Positions 12,423 to 22,040 of a stretch of DNA of 64,000 bases are shown one piece after another. Within the stretch, counting starts at the first letter, position 1. Each line of letters opens with the position of its first letter. This DNA is from Thermogemmatispora sp. (GTDB lineage: Bacteria; Chloroflexota; Ktedonobacteria; Ktedonobacterales; Ktedonobacteraceae), in assembly GCF_019683635.1 (NCBI RefSeq), contig NZ_JADGIA010000001.1, positions 1-64,000 of the forward strand, read 5' to 3'. A model generated the notes under the pieces. The model worked only from the letters and a program-made list of their open reading frames with translations. It did no database searches and was not told where the DNA came from. The translations under genes were made by a program, and so were the position numbers.

Positions 12423-15400
12423 CTAACGGAACAGCAGCGTCACGATCTCCCCGGCGCGCAGCTGTCGCCGGATAGGAGGTGTGTCCTGCAGCAATGAGCT
12501 ATCCTGACTCCCCTGCCATCCAAGCTGCTCGCGCGGTTCCTCCAGTAAGTTTGCCACAAATGCCTGACTGGCGGCAAGACCGGGCTGGAAAGTCGCCTCG
12601 ACCTCGTGGTCGAGCGGATTATAGACGCGCACAACCCAGCCCTGGTCATCGAGCGAGCGCTTAATGGCGCTGACCACCAGCTCCGGGGGCGAGACCTCGA
12701 CCAGCGAGGTGCGGGCCGGAAGCTGCCCGTCGTGCTGGCTGGTCACCGTGGCGCGGGCTGGCAGATTGAAAGCCTGCGCCTCGCGCACCACCAGGCCATC
12801 CTCGGCTTCCCACGTGCCGCGATGGGGCACCAGCGCGTAGTCGAATTCGTGGCGTCCAGGACACTGAGCCTCCGGGGTATAGTACATAGGGCCGGCAGGA
12901 CCCTGGCGCGTTGAAAGATCATCGCGCGAGAGCCACTCAACGCAGCGCAGCAAGGTCAGAGCCAGCGCCATCTGTCCCGGCGCCAGGCCTGGCCCGCCCT
13001 GCACAACCTCATATTCCGGCAGGCCGCGGTTGAGGACCGCCAGGCCGATCTGGCCATCGCTGAGGTCGACGAAACGCTTCTGCGGGAAGGTATTAACGGG
13101 TGTCTCGGCCCACTCGCTGACGTTCTCCGGGCGAGGAGCTGTCACCGGGCGCAGACGCACCTCAAACGTTCCCTCGGCGGCCACCCTTTCTATTGTATAA
13201 GGTATCGGGAACAGCACTCGCAGACGATGATCGCGCGCATTGTTCTCCACTGTCGTGTGGATATCGATGCGGCGCACCCCGGGGTAGAGCGAGATCTCGC
13301 TGGTGATCGGACAGTCGACGAAGCCCTCGCTGCGCCTATCACGGCTATCGCTGCAGGTCGCCGGCAGACGCCAGATCGAGCTGATACGCAGCGCGGCGCG
13401 CACCGGGCCAGCGCTCAGCAACTCAATGCGGGGTGGCTGGGCCGGCGTGCTGATCAGCGTATCGTGTGTAGGCGGACAGTAGGTATACAGGTCACCGACG
13501 TCGCCGCCATCGACAAAGCGATGCAGGCCGCGGAAGACTGCGCCCGTCTCCTTGTCGGTCACTGTGAGCGTACCAAGCTCGCTATCCACCTCGACGCGAT
13601 AAAACTCATTCTCGATCGACTGCGGAGCGCAGTGCAGCGTGGCATGCTCCAGCAGCGGAACCTGCTCGGGCTGGACCGCCGGATAGAGCCAGTAGGTTTT
13701 CGCCCCGTAAGGCGGCAGCTCGCTGGCCAGGAACTCGACCTTCTGCAGCACCAGCTCAAAGACCTCGAACTCCAGGGCTTTGATCTCCTCGCGCTGAAGC
13801 AGCTGCAGCACCTCCTGCTCGCTGGCGAGCAAGCGCTGACGGTCGCCTTTGAGCAGATTGGAGGGCGCGAGAGCAATTTCAATGCGGCGCAGGTCAGGAG
13901 TAGCGGCAGGCAGGACGCGCAGATCAACGATCTCATCGGGATCGTCGGGGATGCCCATCGCAATCCTGATCGTATCGTGGGTCAGCGCCAGGAACTGGCC
14001 AGGACGGTCAAAGGTGCCCACGGCTTGCATCCGGGCCAGCGCCTGACGTTGAATCGTCTGGCTGCCGATGCGCCGACGATGCTCGCCCAGCACCCGGAAA
14101 GGCAAAGCCCGCCCGTTCTCATCGACGAGGACTGCGCGCTGCAACGACTCAGCGATAGGGACCTCGACGGAGACCGCCGCATTGCGTGGCCCGGGCCCCA
14201 TATTAAAGACCACGATCGGGAAAGACGTCTGCCCGTGACCAGCCAGCGGCTGCGGCGGCAGCGTCCGCATACTCTCGGTGACCCGCTGCAAGGCCCGACT
14301 CACCAGAGCCTCGCCGATCTGCTGACACTGCGCAAAGCGAACACTATTCTCGCGATGGACCTGGTCGATGCTGCAGCCACAGATGCTATCGTGCGGCTGA
14401 TTCTGCAGCAGGTATTTCCAGGCCAGGTTCACCAGACCGCGCGGATAGTCATCGCCGAGCTTCCAGGCCCAGAGCGTCAGTGGCTCAACCCAGTGCTGCA
14501 GCAGATGCTCCTGCGCAGTATTCTGCTGCTTGATCCACATGCGTGTCGAAAGAACGGCAGGGAGCAGATGAGCATAGCGGCTGCTGCGCAGCTCACCCTG
14601 GAGGAGGCGAAGCTGGCGCTGCTGCTGCTCGATGCGCCGACGCACCTGCTCGATGTACTGGGGAATCGTCCCAATCTGAATATGAATACCTTCATACTGA
14701 TGATGATTGCTGTGAGCCGAGCGCGAGGTGTTCCCCAGGAGCTTATTGGCTGCCTCGATGGTTGCCGGCAGGCCCTGCTGCGGCTCCAAATGGTCGGAGC
14801 CGTTCATCAAGAGCAGCGTGTCCGTCGTGGTCGGAGTACGGTCGAGTAGCTGCGAGACCACCATCTCCAGCCGCGTGATGAAGGCATCAGGAGTCAGGGG
14901 CATCAGGCGCGCATTGCCGTAGCCTTCGGGCAGGTAGATCACCAGAACCCTGGTGCCATCTGGCGCCTCCCAGTAGAATTCACTTTCTCTGACCTCGTCA
15001 CCCACACCTCGCCAGAGAACCGCGCTGTCAATGCCGAAGCCCTGCAGAATCTGTGGCATCTGGGCAATATGGCCGAAGCAGTCAGGTAAGTAACCGACAC
15101 GCATAGGCTCCCCGAAGCGTGCAGCTTGCTTGAGACCCGTCTGCAGATTGCGAATCAGCGACTCGCCACTGACCAGAAACTCATCGGGCTGGAGATACCA
15201 GGGACCGATGAGAATGCGCCCCTCGGCAATGTATTGCTTGAGACGCTCCTCCTGCTCCGGTCGCACTTCCAGGTAGTCTTCAAGCACGATTGTTTGCCCA
15301 TCGAGCATGAAGTGCTTGAATGCAGGGTCATGTTCCATGATATTCAGCAGTTTGTCTATGGTTTGCACCAGCCGGATGCGAAACTGCTGGAAGGTCAGAT

Positions 15401-15458
15401 ACCACTCGCGGTCCCAATGGGTATGTGGCACCAGAATGATGCTGAGTTGCCCACTCAT
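12423..15458 (-). CDS. alpha-mannosidase, glycoside hydrolase family 38
   Basis: 1011 aa; ILVPHTHWDREWYLTFQQFRIRLVQTIDKLL, GPWYLQPDEFLVSGESLIRNL, GYLPDCFGHIAQMPQILQGFGID. Confidence 0.95.
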   Translation of the reverse strand: MSGQLSIILVPHTHWDREWYLTFQQFRIRLVQTIDKLLNIMEHDPAFKHFMLDGQTIVLEDYLEVRPEQEERLKQYIAEGRILIGPWYLQPDEFLVSGESLIRNLQTGLKQAARFGEPMRVGYLPDCFGHIAQMPQILQGFGIDSAVLWRGVGDEVRESEFYWEAPDGTRVLVIYLPEGYGNARLMPLTPDAFITRLEMVVSQLLDRTPTTTDTLLLMNGSDHLEPQQGLPATIEAANKLLGNTSRSAHSNHHQYEGIHIQIGTIPQYIEQVRRRIEQQQRQLRLLQGELRSSRYAHLLPAVLSTRMWIKQQNTAQEHLLQHWVEPLTLWAWKLGDDYPRGLVNLAWKYLLQNQPHDSICGCSIDQVHRENSVRFAQCQQIGEALVSRALQRVTESMRTLPPQPLAGHGQTSFPIVVFNMGPGPRNAAVSVEVPIAESLQRAVLVDENGRALPFRVLGEHRRRIGSQTIQRQALARMQAVGTFDRPGQFLALTHDTIRIAMGIPDDPDEIVDLRVLPAATPDLRRIEIALAPSNLLKGDRQRLLASEQEVLQLLQREEIKALEFEVFELVLQKVEFLASELPPYGAKTYWLYPAVQPEQVPLLEHATLHCAPQSIENEFYRVEVDSELGTLTVTDKETGAVFRGLHRFVDGGDVGDLYTYCPPTHDTLISTPAQPPRIELLSAGPVRAALRISSIWRLPATCSDSRDRRSEGFVDCPITSEISLYPGVRRIDIHTTVENNARDHRLRVLFPIPYTIERVAAEGTFEVRLRPVTAPRPENVSEWAETPVNTFPQKRFVDLSDGQIGLAVLNRGLPEYEVVQGGPGLAPGQMALALTLLRCVEWLSRDDLSTRQGPAGPMYYTPEAQCPGRHEFDYALVPHRGTWEAEDGLVVREAQAFNLPARATVTSQHDGQLPARTSLVEVSPPELVVSAIKRSLDDQGWVVRVYNPLDHEVEATFQPGLAASQAFVANLLEEPREQLGWQGSQDSSLLQDTPPIRRQLRAGEIVTLLFR

Positions 15459-15734
15459 ACGTTTTCCCTTGTTATGTTTCCATTTTTTATCGATTTATTG
15501 CTGTGCATTTACCACCTGCATGGCCTGGTGGGGAGCCTGCTAGCAGACGGCGATTACCGATGCAGGTACAATAAATGTTGAAAGATATTATACTCGCTGT
15601 CTACCCGGATGGCAATAAATGCCCCTCAAAGTAAGACTCTTAGTTAGTCAAAATGGCCCCCTTGCATTGAAGCTTGCCCCCATATATAATCTTCGCGCTA
15701 ACACCTACCATTCAAAATCGAGGAACTGCGACCT

Positions 15735-16589
15735 GTGGTCACCAGCCTACACGTTGTCTTATCACACGTCCAGGTTGCCCCTCTTTTGCAGGCTCGTCGG
15801 GAGGGGAGGCGGCAGTGGGAACTCTCGCCGGACCTGGGCCTCTCCCAAGTGACGGTTGCCCTTACTGAAGAGGGGGTACTTTTTCCTTCGGGCGAACTGT
15901 TGCGTTGGGACGATGTTGAGCGCATCGCATCTGCTCTCAATAGCTGTTTCCTGCTGGAGCATGGTTCTGTGCGGGCCATCCAGACCTTCTCATCGGTGAC
16001 CAATCGCCCCTGTAGTCTCTATCCGACCCAGGGGGCGCCCAGCCTGCTGATTGCTGGCTTTGTCATGCACCGTGTCAAGGAGGTTGATCCACTGGAGGAC
16101 ACGCGCCTCAAGATGCGCACGCTGGCGCCCATCGGTGGGCGCGTGCTGGACACAGCCACTGGCCTGGGTTATACCGCCATCGAAGCGGCCCGTCATGCTG
16201 ACGAAGTGATTACCATCGAGCTTGATCCTGCGGTCCAGGAGGTGGCTCGCTTCAATCCCTGGTCACAGGATCTCTTCCATCATCCGAGAATCCGCCGCAT
16301 GCTTGGCGATGCCAGCGAGCTAGTGCCGACCTTCCCCGATCAGTATTTTTCGCGGATTATCCATGATCCGCCGGCCTTCGATCTGGCTGGCGAACTCTAC
16401 TCGGGTGCCTTTTATCGCGAGCTGTATCGGGTGCTCCGCGGAGGGGGGCGCCTCTTCCACTATGTTGGCGACCTGCAGAGCCGCGCGGGTAGCAGCACCT
16501 TACGGGGGGTGACCCGCCGTTTGCAGGAAGCTGGCTTTCCGCGGGTGGTGCCGCGTCAGGAGGCGTTTGGCGTGGTGGCCTATAAGTAA
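15735..16589 (+). CDS. SAM-dependent methyltransferase (COG2521-like)
   Basis: [32 protein letters not shown] (motif I), [31 protein letters not shown]. Confidence 0.8.
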   Translation: MVTSLHVVLSHVQVAPLLQARREGRRQWELSPDLGLSQVTVALTEEGVLFPSGELLRWDDVERIASALNSCFLLEHGSVRAIQTFSSVTNRPCSLYPTQGAPSLLIAGFVMHRVKEVDPLEDTRLKMRTLAPIGGRVLDTATGLGYTAIEAARHADEVITIELDPAVQEVARFNPWSQDLFHHPRIRRMLGDASELVPTFPDQYFSRIIHDPPAFDLAGELYSGAFYRELYRVLRGGGRLFHYVGDLQSRAGSSTLRGVTRRLQEAGFPRVVPRQEAFGVVAYK

Positions 16590-16643
16590 CGCTGAGGAGG
16601 CAGGCTGCTCGCCAGACCCCAGTGCGCTCTGGTTCGCTCTTGC

Positions 16644-17936
16644 TTAGTGTTGTCCCAACTCCTCGCTGTGCTCGCGCGCCTCTCCGACTCCCGGCGCGTG
16701 TTTCTCCTCCTCGCACAGCTCACAGATGGTGCTGAGGCCCTGCTCGATGGCCTCCTCCTCTGCTCCCAGAGAGACGCGTACATGGTCAACCGTCCTGGAG
16801 CCGAAGAGGCTTCCTGGCACGACCAGCACGTTCCGACGGCGGAGCAGTTCCAGGGCGAAGGCGCTGGACTGCGCGCTGTCGCTGCCGTTGCTATGCTGCC
16901 TGCCGTTTCGCTTGCTGGCGATATTGACCAGGATATAGAAGGCGCCATGTGGCATGTATTCATAGCGCCCGTAGCGCTTTAGCAGAGCAACCGCGCGATC
17001 GCGGCGCTGGCGGTAGGCGGAGCGCATCTGAGCGACGCAGTCCTGTGGTCCGCTCAAGGCAGCTGCCGCGGCGCGCTGGGTTGCCAGCGGCAGGCTGGTA
17101 TAGCTGGCGTCAAGCACCTGGCTGAGGCTGCGCATGAGAGTCTGGCTCGCGACCAGATAGCCGATGCGCCAACCAGTCATAGCATATGTTTTTGAAAAGC
17201 TATAGACGCCGATGAATATTCCCTGCTCGCGCTCCGCTGGTGTCAGCAGCGTAGCGGGGCTGACATGTTCTCCTTCAAAAACAAGCTCATCGTAGCATTC
17301 ATCTGAGAGCAGCAGCAGTCGATGACGCCGGGCGAAGTCCAGGAGGGCGGCCACTACTTCCCGGGGGAAGACGGCCCCGGTGGGGTTGCCTGGGCTGTTG
17401 ACAATCAGCAGGCGCGTGCGTGCGCTGACGCGGCGCTCCAGCTCGGACAAGTCCGGTAGCCAGCCGCTTGCCGGATCAAGCGGGTAGGGCACGGGCCTGG
17501 CGCCTGCAATGGCAAGCTGACGATAGTAATGGGGCCAGCCGGGATTGGGCAGCAGTACCTCGTCACCCTCGCCAACGGTCGCCAGCAGGGCTAACTGGAC
17601 TGCGCCCGTCCCGCCGACGGTCACTCCGATGTTGGCCGGTGAGACCTCGTAACCATTGACGCGCCTGATCTTCTCCGCCAGTAGCTCGCGCAGCCAAGGC
17701 CAACCGCAGGATGGGCCGTAAGTTTGGGCTTCTTCCTGCAGGGAGGCAAGGGCGGCTGCGATAATGTGTGGCGGGGTGCGGAAGCTCGGCTCGCCGATCT
17801 CCAGGCGGAGCAGCGCCTGACCTGCCCGCTCTTGTTCCTCAGCGACCTGGCGTAGCTCGGCGAGGGGATTAGGCGGCAGGCGCTGCCAGAGGCGCTGACC
17901 TGGCTCCTCTCTCCCCTCTGAGATCCCTAGTTGCAT
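16644..17936 (-). CDS. pyridoxal-phosphate-dependent aminotransferase (class I/II)
   Basis: NSPGNPTGAVFPREVVAALLDFARRHRLLLLSDECYDELVFEG, YSFSKTYAMTGWRIGYLV. Confidence 0.93.
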   Translation of the reverse strand: MQLGISEGREEPGQRLWQRLPPNPLAELRQVAEEQERAGQALLRLEIGEPSFRTPPHIIAAALASLQEEAQTYGPSCGWPWLRELLAEKIRRVNGYEVSPANIGVTVGGTGAVQLALLATVGEGDEVLLPNPGWPHYYRQLAIAGARPVPYPLDPASGWLPDLSELERRVSARTRLLIVNSPGNPTGAVFPREVVAALLDFARRHRLLLLSDECYDELVFEGEHVSPATLLTPAEREQGIFIGVYSFSKTYAMTGWRIGYLVASQTLMRSLSQVLDASYTSLPLATQRAAAAALSGPQDCVAQMRSAYRQRRDRAVALLKRYGRYEYMPHGAFYILVNIASKRNGRQHSNGSDSAQSSAFALELLRRRNVLVVPGSLFGSRTVDHVRVSLGAEEEAIEQGLSTICELCEEEKHAPGVGEAREHSEELGQH

Positions 17937-17951
17937 ATCTGCTGTTCGCTC

Positions 17952-17965
17952 ACTCCCTTATTGTA
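17952..17965 (-). promoter_or_regulatory. extended -10 element upstream of the aminotransferase
   Basis: minus strand tatgTGATACAATAAG about 20 nt before the start codon; weak -35. Confidence 0.4.
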
Positions 17966-18110
17966 TCACATAGACCGGTCTGTCTGTCCACTGCTTGCCT
18001 GCATGCCTGGTAGCTTACTCGCTGCCGCCTGCCTCGCGTTCTCTCCCCTGGCTGCTGGTTGCCTCCTTCGTTCGGAGGAACCAGGGTCTGAGAGTACCGG
18101 CTGTTGATCC

Positions 18111-19292
18111 TCAGATGATACCCTGCGCGCGGAAGGCAGCGATCTCTTCCTGGCTGTAGCCCAGTTCGCTCAGGATTGCGGCGCTGTGCTCACCCAGTTG
18201 TGGTGGCTGGTAGCGCTCTTCCGGGGAAGTGTCGGAGAGGCGCGGGAAGGGGCGCAGGGTGCCGAGCGTTTCACCGGCGATTTCGCTCAGGTGGGCGACG
18301 CCGCGGGCCTGTGCGTGGGGGTCACTGAGCGCCTCCTCCAGAGAGTAGACCGGCCCGACGCAGGCGTCGAGATCGGCCAGCTCGGCCAGCCACTCATCGC
18401 GTGTCCTGGTTTTGAAAATGCTTTGTAGAATGGCGATTGCCTCTTTGCGCTCCTCGGGTCCGACAGGAGTATGGAAAGGCAGTAGCTCCAGATGGCCGAT
18501 GCGCGTGCAGAAGGCGTGCCAGAATTTCGGTTCGAGGGCGGCCAGGGTAATATAGCCGCCATCTCTTGTCTCATAAATATTGTAGCAGGGCAGGCCACCG
18601 TCGAGGGGAGAGTGTCCCGGTTGCGGGGCCTGACCCGTTGTCAGATAGCCGCTAATGGCCAGGGGGAGCAGCGCCATTGCTCCCTCTGTCATGGAGACAT
18701 CGACCAGGCGCCCCTGGCCGGTCTGGCTGCGCCCAATGAGGGCTGTGAGGATGCCGATCACCGCCATCAGGCCACCGCCGGCCAGATCAGCCAGCTGGGT
18801 CGGGGGCATGACCGGTCTCCCCTGCTGATCGCGGTTGTAGTGCAGCAGCCCGGCATAGCCAAGATAATTCAGATCGTGGCCGGCGCGCTGGCTGTAGGGG
18901 CCGTCCTGGCCGTAGCCGCTAATGGCGCAGTAGATCAGCTCGGGGCGAATCTCGCGTAGCTGCTCGTAGCCCAGGCCCAGACGCGCCATGACGCCGGGGC
19001 GGAAGCTCTCCAGCAGGACATCGGCGCTGCGTACCAGGCGCAGGAAAATAGACCGGCCCTCCTCGGATTTGAGATTAAGTGTCAGGCTGCGCTTGTTGCG
19101 ATTGACCGCCAGAAAGGCCAGGCCCATACCGCTGGGACCGTAGGGGGGCATGTGCCGTCCATAGTCGCCGCTGCCAGGCTCTTCGACCTTGATGACATCG
19201 GCCCCAAAGTCGGCCAACAATTGCGAGGCGTAGCCTCCAGGCAAGAGGCGGGAGAGGTCAAGTACACGGATGCCGCTCAGAGGCTGGGTCAT
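18111..19292 (-). CDS. CaiB/BaiF family CoA-transferase
   Basis: MTQPLSGIRVLDLSRLLPGGYASQLLADFGADVIKVEEPGSGDYGR; NRNKRSLTLNLKSEEGR. Confidence 0.95.
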   Translation of the reverse strand: MTQPLSGIRVLDLSRLLPGGYASQLLADFGADVIKVEEPGSGDYGRHMPPYGPSGMGLAFLAVNRNKRSLTLNLKSEEGRSIFLRLVRSADVLLESFRPGVMARLGLGYEQLREIRPELIYCAISGYGQDGPYSQRAGHDLNYLGYAGLLHYNRDQQGRPVMPPTQLADLAGGGLMAVIGILTALIGRSQTGQGRLVDVSMTEGAMALLPLAISGYLTTGQAPQPGHSPLDGGLPCYNIYETRDGGYITLAALEPKFWHAFCTRIGHLELLPFHTPVGPEERKEAIAILQSIFKTRTRDEWLAELADLDACVGPVYSLEEALSDPHAQARGVAHLSEIAGETLGTLRPFPRLSDTSPEERYQPPQLGEHSAAILSELGYSQEEIAAFRAQGII

Positions 19293-19584
19293 GCCTGCTC
19301 TCCTTACTGCAGTGTGGGAACTCCTGGTCCGTCCAGGTTGCTTGACAAACGCTGTCTGTCCTGTCGGCTGGAAACGATTGATGAGCGATAGTGTTCGCTA
19401 TGTTATAGCAGGATTAGTCAACGCTGTCAATCCTTCACCGCTCCCTCTGTCGGTAGTTGTCTGACCAGCTGAGGCATACATAATACATAGCCTCTGCGGC
19501 CTGGGGGTGCGAAGCTGAAGGGTGCTGCGTGATACAATGCACTCAGAGCCATGAATCTGTTGGAAATGAGGAGCACAGGAGTAG

Positions 19585-20592
19585 ATGCCTATCGCCATTG
19601 TTGTTCATGGAGGAGCCGGCTCGATCCCCGAGGAGCGGGCAGCGGTCGCCCAAGCCGGCTGCCAGGAAGCGGCAGAGCTGGGATGGCGCATTCTGAAGCA
19701 AGGAGGCTCAGCTCTCGATGCGGTCGAGGCGGCGGTGCGTGCCCTGGAAGATAATCCGGTCTACAATGCTGGCACGGGAGCCACCCTGACGCAAGATGGC
19801 CGGATTGAGCTAGATGCAGGCATCATGGAAGGGCGCACTCTGCAGGTAGGGGCTATAGCTGCCGTTGAGGGCGTGAAGAATCCGATCACTCTGGCACGAC
19901 GTGTGCTGGAGAGTCCGCATGTTCTGCTTGTTGGGCATGGGGCTCAGCAGTTTGCGCTGGAACAAGGGATTCCGCTCTGCCGTACTGAAGATCTGTTGAC
20001 CGACTATCAGTATCGCCGTTGGCGCGAGGGACAACGTGGGGCCGAAAGCCAGGCGGACGAGGATGGTGAGGATGAGCCGTCTTTCTACCGTTTGGAAGTG
20101 GCCACAACGATGTTCGCCTCAGACGAGGGGGAGCCTCCCTATTATCGCCTCCAGGTCGGCGCGACCAGCATCCACGTGGACGAGGAGCGACATGGAACGG
20201 TGGGAGCAGTGGCCCTCGATGAGTCGGGACTGCTGGCGGCGGCCACCTCTACGGGAGGCATCTTTCAGAAGTATCCCGGGCGCGTCGGTGATACTCCCCT
20301 TGTCGGCTGCGGCTTCTACGCCGACGAGCATGCGGCGGTCTCCTGCACAGGTCAGGGTGAAGACTTCGTACGCCTGTTGCTGGCGCGGCGCGCTGCCGAC
20401 TTTGTCGCCCTGGGGGCCAGCGCCGAGGCTGCGGCTCAGGCGGCCATTTCTGTCTTGAGTGCCAAAGCTAGCGGTAAAGGAGGCTTAATCATTGTCGATG
20501 CTGCGGGACAGGTTGGGCTGGCCCACAACAGTCCGCAGATGGCCTACGCCTACCGCTGTTCTGGGATGGATCAATCAGTTTGTGGGGTTTAA
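19585..20592 (+). CDS. isoaspartyl peptidase / type 2 L-asparaginase (Ntn hydrolase)
   Basis: MPIAIVVHGGAGSIPEERAA, NAGTGATLTQDGRIELDAGIMEG, GTVGAVALDESGLLAAATSTGG (autocleavage Thr). Confidence 0.93.
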   Translation: MPIAIVVHGGAGSIPEERAAVAQAGCQEAAELGWRILKQGGSALDAVEAAVRALEDNPVYNAGTGATLTQDGRIELDAGIMEGRTLQVGAIAAVEGVKNPITLARRVLESPHVLLVGHGAQQFALEQGIPLCRTEDLLTDYQYRRWREGQRGAESQADEDGEDEPSFYRLEVATTMFASDEGEPPYYRLQVGATSIHVDEERHGTVGAVALDESGLLAAATSTGGIFQKYPGRVGDTPLVGCGFYADEHAAVSCTGQGEDFVRLLLARRAADFVALGASAEAAAQAAISVLSAKASGKGGLIIVDAAGQVGLAHNSPQMAYAYRCSGMDQSVCGV

Positions 20593-20629
20593 GCAAGCAA
20601 GTAACTAAGAGCAAACGAACGAGCGAAAC

Positions 20630-20688
20630 GTCTCGCCCTCTCAGAGCCGGCTGGCCGGCCTCGGCTGGCTGACCAGCCGGGGCGAGAC
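20630..20688. terminator. bidirectional hairpin between convergent genes
   Basis: GTCTCGCC..CCGGCTGG..CCAGCCGG-GGCGAGAC, two 8-bp stems between genes ending at 20592 (+) and 20800 (-). Confidence 0.5.
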
Positions 20689-20799
20689 CAATAGAGCGGC
20701 AGCTTGGAAAACCACCTCGCCTTCTTTCCCCTTGCTCTCTCTTTAATTCTGACCCGCCCGCTCACCCCGCCGTCAGGAGCGTCTTTCTTGAATTGTCTT

Positions 20800-22035
20800 C
20801 TAATGCAGCAGGAGTGTGCTCAAGAAGAAGCCCAGGGCAAAGAAGCAGGCAAAGATCACCAGACCGCAGACCAGCAGCAGCAGGAAGGGGATCTGTTGTT
20901 GTTCCTGGCCTGGCTCCGCCTCTGGCCTGAAGTGGGTTGCAGGTGGCGTGCCAGCGTAAGGGTAGAGGGGAGCTTGAGGCTGAGCGGGGGTCACCTTCAG
21001 CGAGCTGTCGGCGACGGTTGGCGAAGCCGGTGACAGCTCCAGAGCGGAACCCGGGTGGGGGCCAGCGGAAGCGAAGGAGGAGAGGCGACGCCCACCTTCA
21101 CCGCCAGGTAGCGATGGAAGGGGCTGGCCGTCAGTTTCCGGTAGCAGCGGAGCGGGAGTGAAGGGGCGGGCGACGGCGCCCTCTTCCACTGCCGGTGCGC
21201 CTACCGCGACCGAGGCAGGTACGGCGGTTTCCAGAGCCTCGCCCAGTGCTTTCAGTTCCATATAGAGAACTTCGGGTCTATTGATATGCTGAGGATGGTC
21301 GCGCATGACTGCGCGGGCGACGAGATCACACAACTCTGGAGGAATAGCGCGCAAGAAGCGCAGGCGACCATCGGGAGGCGGCTCGACGCCGGTGGCGCCG
21401 GCGGGTCGTCCTGCCAACAACTGATAGAGCAAGAGGCCGACGGCGCGGGTATCATCGTCGAGGCGGCCCTCACTTGCCTGGCCCCAAGGCAATTCCTGGT
21501 CGGAGAGCACGATGCCGGCGGCGCCGACCACGCTCCAGGCGTTGAAATAGGCGAGATCGCTAGGGAGGGCGAAATTATTGACGCGCACAAAGCCCTGCCG
21601 ATCGCGCAGAATGGCTGAGGGTGTCAGGTCGCCGTGGCAGACGTGGCGGCTACCGCTGGCAGCATAGACCAGGGCCTGGCAGAGCTGACAGCCAAGCTCG
21701 ATTACCTCAAAGGGGGAGAGCTGGCGTTGCAGAAGAGCGGCGAAATCCTCGCCCTCGACGTACTCCTGGACCACGTAGAACTGGTCGCCCTCGCCAACGA
21801 GATCATAGAGGCCCACAATATGCGGGTGGGAAAACTGAGCTGTCATGCGCAGGGCGGTGCGGTAGACAGACACCTGCGACGGGGGCACCGCCTTGACGGC
21901 GACAGGGCGCTGCAGGACCTGGTCCAGGCCCTGATAGACGGTGCAAAAAGGTCCCTGCTTAATCAAGCGTCGCAGCAGGTAACGCCTGCAAATGACCCGG
22001 CCTGTTTCCACAATCGATGCCTCTTTATCAATCAA
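20800..22035 (-). CDS. Ser/Thr protein kinase-like membrane protein, predicted pseudokinase
   Basis: kinase fold: YLLRRLIKQGPFCTVYQGLDQVLQRPVAVKAV; degenerate CHGDLTPSAILRDRQGFVRVNNFALP; C-terminal TM helix. Confidence 0.8.
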   Translation of the reverse strand: MIDKEASIVETGRVICRRYLLRRLIKQGPFCTVYQGLDQVLQRPVAVKAVPPSQVSVYRTALRMTAQFSHPHIVGLYDLVGEGDQFYVVQEYVEGEDFAALLQRQLSPFEVIELGCQLCQALVYAASGSRHVCHGDLTPSAILRDRQGFVRVNNFALPSDLAYFNAWSVVGAAGIVLSDQELPWGQASEGRLDDDTRAVGLLLYQLLAGRPAGATGVEPPPDGRLRFLRAIPPELCDLVARAVMRDHPQHINRPEVLYMELKALGEALETAVPASVAVGAPAVEEGAVARPFTPAPLLPETDGQPLPSLPGGEGGRRLSSFASAGPHPGSALELSPASPTVADSSLKVTPAQPQAPLYPYAGTPPATHFRPEAEPGQEQQQIPFLLLLVCGLVIFACFFALGFFLSTLLLH

Positions 22036-22040
22036 AGCGA

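Noticed and set aside
13227-14849. 540-aa plus-strand ORF
   Set aside because: Antisense to the GH38 alpha-mannosidase; low-complexity arginine/leucine-rich shadow ORF typical of GC-rich DNA.
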